Assembly (NCBI GenBank): GCA_035048495.1
Contig: CM068548.1
Location: 11,955,464-12,019,463, forward strand
Direction: 5' to 3'
DNA from: Euptelea pleiosperma
Taxonomy: Eukaryota > Streptophyta > Magnoliopsida > Ranunculales > Eupteleaceae
Length of the DNA: 64,000 bases
Shown: piece after piece, positions 59,801-64,000 of the stretch
Layout of the letters: every line of letters begins with the position of its first letter
How positions within the stretch are numbered: the first letter of the stretch is position 1
Made by a program: the position numbers and the translations under genes
The notes under the pieces: model-generated
Told to the model about the DNA's origin: nothing
What the model saw: the letters and a program-made list of their open reading frames with translations, nothing else
Databases searched by the model: none

Positions 59801-59923
59801 GGTTTTACCTCTCCAGAAAGGGGATACTCCGGTAGAAGAAGCGGAGTATATTTGAAGTTTCGGAGGTGGTTGTTGTTGTTGTTGTTGCTGCTGCTTGGCC
59901 ACCTCTTGATCGTCCGACGCCAT
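50830..59923 (-). CDS. TRM140: Two-domain methyltransferase, tRNA m3C type (TRM140/METTL2-6-8 like) fused to METTL21/FAM86-like domain
   Basis: The family methylates C32 of some tRNAs at N3 using SAM. The role of the C-terminal domain is not established. Exons (high to low) are 59923-59809, 59719-59658, 59576-59526, 59443-59417, 58832-58728, 57242-57135, 56950-56879, 56767-56717, 53845-53783, 53691-53567, 52228-52015 and 51540-50830, all GT-AG and in phase, giving 567 aa, about the size of Arabidopsis At1g54650/At2g26200. After a Gln/Pro-rich start come FWREKYERDAKKYWDVFYKR, the SAM motif VGCGAGNTIFPLVATYPDIY, HACDFSPRAVDLVK, FVLSAVAPEKM, LLRDYAIGDLAQ and LVMNRRWIQAVF. The C-terminal exon adds a second SAM fold: STGLMLWESARLMSAVL, VLELGCGCAGICSM, VVIGTDVTY. 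Introns contain two TRIMs, an L1 and a 340-bp tandem duplication. Confidence 0.93.
52596..53275. repeat. 340-bp tandem duplication in a TRM140 intron
   Basis: Two units (52596-52935, 52936-53275) begin TACAATACTAAAGGGGTATC and run through AACATGTAACAC, GTGTAACAGCCAAGTG, CCCAACAGCTTGCTTCCTCA and CATGAAATTTCAGATC, with a few percent divergence. They lie between exons 10 and 11 (downstream on the minus strand). Confidence 0.92.
54929..55479 (-). mobile_element. TRIM element, 551 bp, 82-bp terminal repeats
   Basis: Direct repeats at 54929-55010 and 55398-55479 (82 bp, TG...CA ends) flank a non-coding body. On the minus strand the left repeat is followed by TTTGGTATCAGAGCCAAC, a primer-binding site for initiator tRNA-Met, and a purine tract (GGGTGGTGGAA) precedes the other repeat. 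5-bp target duplication GGTTT (54924-54928, 55480-55484). It lies in a TRM140 intron, same orientation as the gene. Confidence 0.93.
55930..56332 (-). mobile_element. 5'-truncated L1-type LINE in a TRM140 intron
   Basis: The minus strand encodes WRILPFALWWATWKERNSRI followed by FEGKEED, the end of plant L1 ORF2. The polyA end is near 55931-55941 (T run on plus). Perfect 12-bp target duplication TAATGTAGTATT at 55918-55929 and 56333-56344. The good duplication suggests a fairly recent insertion. Confidence 0.88.
58958..59341 (+). mobile_element. TRIM element, 384 bp, same family as 54929-55479
   Basis: The 82-bp direct repeats 58958-59039 and 59260-59341 match those of the other element in reverse complement. 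A primer-site-like TTTGGTATAAGAGCC (one change from the usual TGGTATCAGAGC) follows the first repeat, and GGGTGGTGGAA precedes the second. 5-bp target duplication GAAAA (58953-58957, 59342-59346). It lies in a TRM140 intron, opposite to the gene. Confidence 0.93.
59765..59792. repeat. (GA)n microsatellite next to exon 1 of TRM140
   Basis: AGAGAGAGAG tracts lie 16 bp from the exon 1 donor on the intron side. It is a simple repeat. Confidence 0.9.
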
Positions 59924-60118
59924 TAAATTACCTCAAGAAGAAGGTCTCTTCTCCCTCTTTAGGGACGAACGAAAGATATAGCTACAGAATAAACCGGGCC
60001 TTTGAACCGGAGAGATCATTGCTTGGTTAGACCGGACGGAACCGGAACCGGGACCGGTTCAGGTAAAATGAGTCGAACGACGGCTTCTTACGGTCATCCC
60101 GTCATGACCCAAAGTAAA

Positions 60119-60499
60119 GAGTAGACTTTTTTGCTGACCGACGCCGGTCAGCAAAGTTGCCGACCGGCCACAAAATAAGCCACGTGGCATATTCTTAAAG
60201 ATTTCTGATTGTATGGATGTTTGGCTCAACCCTAGATGGACATACAGACCTAAAATTCGCCTGATTAGTGATTTATAAGCGTTGGATTGAAGTCTTTTTC
60301 ATGGGTTGATTTTTAACCGTAGAGTTTGAGCATTACCATTATTTGGGGTACAATGATCCATAGGTTTGAAATCACTAATTAGGCTGGCCTAGGGATTGGC
60401 CAAACACTTTACTGCCAGCATCCTCTACTAGTGCGCCACGTGGCTCATATAGTAGGTCAGTAACTTTGCTGACCAGCGTCAGTCGGCAAAGTTCTACTC
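60119..60499. mobile_element. Mutator-type MITE, 381 bp, upstream of TRM140
   Basis: The termini GAGTAGACTTTTTTGCTGACC and GCTGACC...TTCTACTC complement are inverted (GTCAGCAAAGTT arms repeated). The flanks CAAAGTAAA (60110-60118) and CAAAGGTGA (60500-60508) agree at 7 of 9 positions. It holds the shared core and two CACGTG motifs (about 60181 and 60438). Confidence 0.8.
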
Positions 60500-60508
60500 C
60501 AAAGGTGA

Positions 60509-61232
60509 TTTAACGACCAAAGAATCAATGGTGCGAATCTCAATGTCATCATCATCATCATCTGTTTGTCCCTCTGGATGTGTGCCACGCGTAACTAATA
60601 GGGAGGTTAGGATTGATTGTTGCAGCCCAGTCCAATAGGAGGAATTCGTGGGTCGTGGCTGCACTTCTTCATGTTGAAAGCTGTGGTCAGGACCAACCCA
60701 TTTTCAGCTCCACCATAATTTATCTTGATTCGTTTCCCATTCCCATCTAGGCCTGACCTCAGGTTAGGTTGGGCTTGGGTTCACAGCCTTGAAGGTCGGG
60801 TAGGAATAGGGTTGACCCCAACCCAACCGAGTTGCAGCCCTAGGAAGTAGCCTATTATTAAAGAGTGGCGATCCTGCCCGGCATCCCATTTTTAAGTTTA
60901 CAGTAACTTGCCCTAGTGTCTCCTCCGTGCATATCACAAAGTGCACTTGCAGAGTTACACATTTCATGGACGCGATATCACCGATCGAATATTTAATAAC
61001 GGGACACTTGATCGGATTGTAACTCGGTTTGAATCGATGGGCATATGCACTGATAAATCGGTGGGCATGGGGCAATGACGCAAAGCATAGTGTTGTAGAG
61101 TGGTGCACCATCATTCTATGCCAAAATGAGGTAACTTGATAGAAAACCAAATGGAAAGAATGGGAAAACTTCCTATAATCTGATGGGCTTTCGACAGAAT
61201 TCAGTTCCTCATACAAGCATTTATACATCCCC
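60509..61232. other. Intergenic between TRM140 and COG8
   Basis: No gene. It includes a fragment of the TAGGGCT hAT MITE family ending ACCGAGTTGCAGCCCTA near 60842, and likely the 3' UTR of COG8 near the right side. Confidence 0.5.
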
Positions 61233-63847
61233 TTACTTTTCATTAGTTTGCACAGTATTAGTAGTAGTAGTAGTAGTACTCTTCACACTTCCATCCACAC
61301 TGGGGATCCCTGTTTGTTCGCCATCAGGAGAAACCCCATTGTCCACCACCACCACAGCTCCACCATTTTCTGTAATATGCTTCCCTTCTGTATTGTCAAC
61401 CGGCTTGGGGAGTTCTCTCACGGGAGAGACTGCCAATATCCTGCTAACTCCATCAAATGAACTCTTTGAATCTGTGATCAAGGTAGCTCCACCAGGATAA
61501 CAACGACCAAAGCATGTTGCACAATGTGGATAAGCGACCTAAGTATTCCAAATAAAAGGGTTGTTGGTTGCTAATAGATAGATACGAACAGAATGCAACT
61601 GAGAATTCCAAGCAAGTTCGTAGGAAACCTCACCTCAATGAATGCTCGGCAAAGTGAGAGAAAAAGAACAGACTCGTTCTCCCGGAGCATCCTAGTTGCA
61701 TTGTACCTCATTAAAGAGTCAGAAACTGCTTGCAACCCTTTAACGACTTCCCGAGCCAACACTTGTTTCAAGCTTACTGGGGCGCATGGCCGTAGTTCGT
61801 TCATAGCTGCTGACACACCTGCAACAGGAGAGAGTATATGGGAGAGAAAAATAAAGATGTTCCAAGGTGATTAATCCTAATTGGTATTATGGGTATCATC
61901 TTTATGCTAAGTAATATGTACCACGTGGTATGGCTCACTGCACACCCGAACACAACATGCTCTTTCCGTTCATCCATTTGAAGCACACACATGTAAAGCA
62001 TACCATGACAGTAAAAGTATTCTTTTCTTTGCCCTCTTTTGTTTAGGGTTTGCATTTAGTTTTTCTTTTCCAGTGGTTAAATAAGGAGTTGCATGGTTTA
62101 TCAAATTCAAATCCACCAACTTTCACAGCATCGCACCACAAGTTCTAGATAGGTCCTTTCACTTCTCAGGCTGCCAGTTTTTAAGTAACGGTCAGGACTA
62201 GTAGTAGTTGAATCTATCATTTCAAAACCAAAGATGAATATGATTTAATTTGGAATGTTAGATTCATACCTATTTGAAAACAGTTCAGTCCTTGGCAACA
62301 ATTGGCAAGAACATTTTAAAAAAAAACGGGGTGGAAACTGAAAATCTAAGACGGTGGCAAAAGTACAAGCAAAAACAGAAGCTGATGGCAATTGGGAAAT
62401 CTGAATGGTTTTGTTCTGTTTGTCATTTTGTTTTTCATCCATCATCCATGCATGTCTTCATCGATGCATAAATAAATACATGCATAAATGCATTCGAGTG
62501 TGTAAACTAGGTTTTATTTAGCAAATGCTATGATGTGAACTCAAATTAACTGGGCCTACTTTGATCCGCTTGACTTGTCGGCAAGACCTACTGCACCTTT
62601 GTAACTGGTCCCCACACTGGAAAACCATAGTCAAGCTTCTATTGTTGTGTTGATTCATATCCTTATCATCCCCTTTCCCATGGATGATAGCCAGAAATCA
62701 ATCTTGCGGGAAGGCAGGCAGGCTAATTTAGCAGGCTGAGTCTAGTGACCTTTGCTTTTGTTGGGCAATCAACGGCAAAGATCTTGCAGCGCAGAATGAG
62801 TTGAAGTTGCGGGACCAAATTCAGTATGGGATGGGTTGATGGATATTCCCTATTGACTTAAGGTAGTAGAAATGGCATTCCCTTCACATGTAACAGTTGG
62901 TCCCAAGTTACCACAATATTAATATCCCTCAATCATTTGTTTTGGTTGGTTGTCACCTATATGCATGAGGGGGCTAATTTTCTGGATGAAAGGTTGCAAT
63001 ATTTGGGGTCCATTGAAATTTGCTGATGAGAACATATTTGATGCCCAATGTGTCACACCTTTTCCTGTTATTTCTAGCCCTGCATTTTTCTTTCCCTAAT
63101 TTAATTTACAGTGCACCCAACTGCTCAAAAAATAAAATGAACATAGACAGAAGACCACAAGATTCCATAAAGTATTTTCCAGCACAGCAAAGGGTTCTCA
63201 AATGAAATGAAGCAGCATCCGGATCCTAGAAGGCATTCCTTTAAGAATACAGGAGTTTGTCAAACTTACCATTGACAAACACGGCAAGAGGCGGATGCTC
63301 CATCAAATAAGATGGTGGAGTCACATCTTCCTGACTTTCCTCGGTTGCACCATTAGCTGAAAAGCCAACAGCTGGTAACGGGACCCAACGATGTGAATCC
63401 AAGACTAACTGATAGAGAACAATAATAAATGATCATCAATCACCCAAAAAGAACTGACAGGTTGTTTGCTGCAACGAAAACTTCCAACCTAATGGGCCCA
63501 AATATATGTGAAATCAATTTCAAAGTACATAAAGATAATACATAAATAGTTTCCCACATAAACATTTCTATACCATTAACCCTGTTTTGAGCTGCAGGAT
63601 TAGAAATAAAACTTATAAAGTGCCCCTTGTTTGCATACCTGAAAATTCTCAACTGCTGTACTCATATTCTTCGAGAATAAGTTGAGTACCGCACTGAAAC
63701 ATGACAAATATAGTTAGTTAAAATGTCAGAATGGCTGAAAATTAGTTGTGGTATTAACAAAAATGGATCGTTTGTTTACTCTTCAAAAAGTGGTGGAAGC
63801 AATCCCCGAAAATCCAATCCAACCCAACCAAGACCCATGGCACAATA
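61233..63847 (-). CDS. COG8: Conserved oligomeric Golgi complex subunit 8, C-terminal part
   Basis: A subunit of the COG tethering complex, which acts in retrograde transport within the Golgi. The visible exons (high to low) are 63847-63780, 63693-63639, 63408-63270, 61818-61634 and 61538-61233, in phase, giving the last about 250 residues. The blocks [89 protein letters not shown] and [20 protein letters not shown] are characteristic of plant COG8. The C-terminal tail is low-complexity with six Thr in a row (ACT repeat) and ends VQTNEK. Upstream exons must lie beyond the right edge of the window. Confidence 0.92.
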
Positions 63848-64000
63848 CTGTCAGACACAATAAAAAAGGTGGTCATCAGGTTCTGAATGCAGCAAAGAGA
63901 GTAATAACCCAGTCAATAAATGCAATTGTAACCAGCACGATTATATGCTCCAATAGGTTATTATAAAATTTATAGCATATAGAATAAACCACACTTTTTT
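63848..64000 (-). other. COG8 intron, cut by the window edge
   Basis: The acceptor for the exon ending at 63847 lies at 63848-63849. I see no further exon before the edge. Confidence 0.7.

Overview
The window is nuclear DNA of a flowering plant, probably a woody species with a repeat-rich genome. The evidence is spliced plant gene families (lycopene epsilon-cyclase, plastid/mitochondrial targeting leaders, an RPS5-type CC-NBS-LRR gene, a plant B3-like protein, a MIR156 hairpin), AT-rich introns with GT-AG borders, and dense plant transposon relics (Mutator-type, Tourist and hAT MITEs, TRIMs, L1/RTE LINEs, copia fragments). I cannot name the species.

Layout. 1-5288: R2R3-MYB exon relic (1403-1601), a 9-bp-TSD MITE (1873-2265), then six MITEs packed head to tail (2716-4986) inside an old LINE relic, ending about 300 bp before the first gene. 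5289-19076 (+): lycopene epsilon-cyclase, 11 exons, 530 aa, with introns swollen by LINE, TRIM, Tourist and hAT insertions. 19077-23906: intergenic MITEs. 23907-31912 (+): E2 subunit of the mitochondrial pyruvate dehydrogenase complex, about 18 exons. 31913-37888: intergenic, packed with MITEs; one orphan first-exon candidate near 34326. 37889-38374 (+): single-exon B3-like protein, followed at 38717-38790 by a decayed copy of the last exon of the E2 gene. 41208-41471 (+): MIR156 gene with TATA box. 42977-46073: Tourist MITE, long foldback element, tandem SINEs. 47117-49807 (+): intact single-exon CC-NBS-LRR gene of 896 aa. 50830-59923 (-): 12-exon two-domain methyltransferase (TRM140/METTL type, 567 aa) with two TRIMs and an L1 in its introns. 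61233-63847 (-): C-terminal five exons of COG8; the gene runs off the right edge.

The genes do not form a pathway. They are unrelated housekeeping, metabolic, defence and regulatory genes separated by repeats. The most informative structure is in the repeats. A family group of Mutator-type MITEs shares an inner core (often with CACGTG motifs) but has different termini. Several have perfect or near-perfect 9-bp target duplications, and a related LINE copy inside a lycopene cyclase intron (about 15240-15660) shows what the host of the promoter cluster looked like before insertion. I did not find a convincing new protein system.
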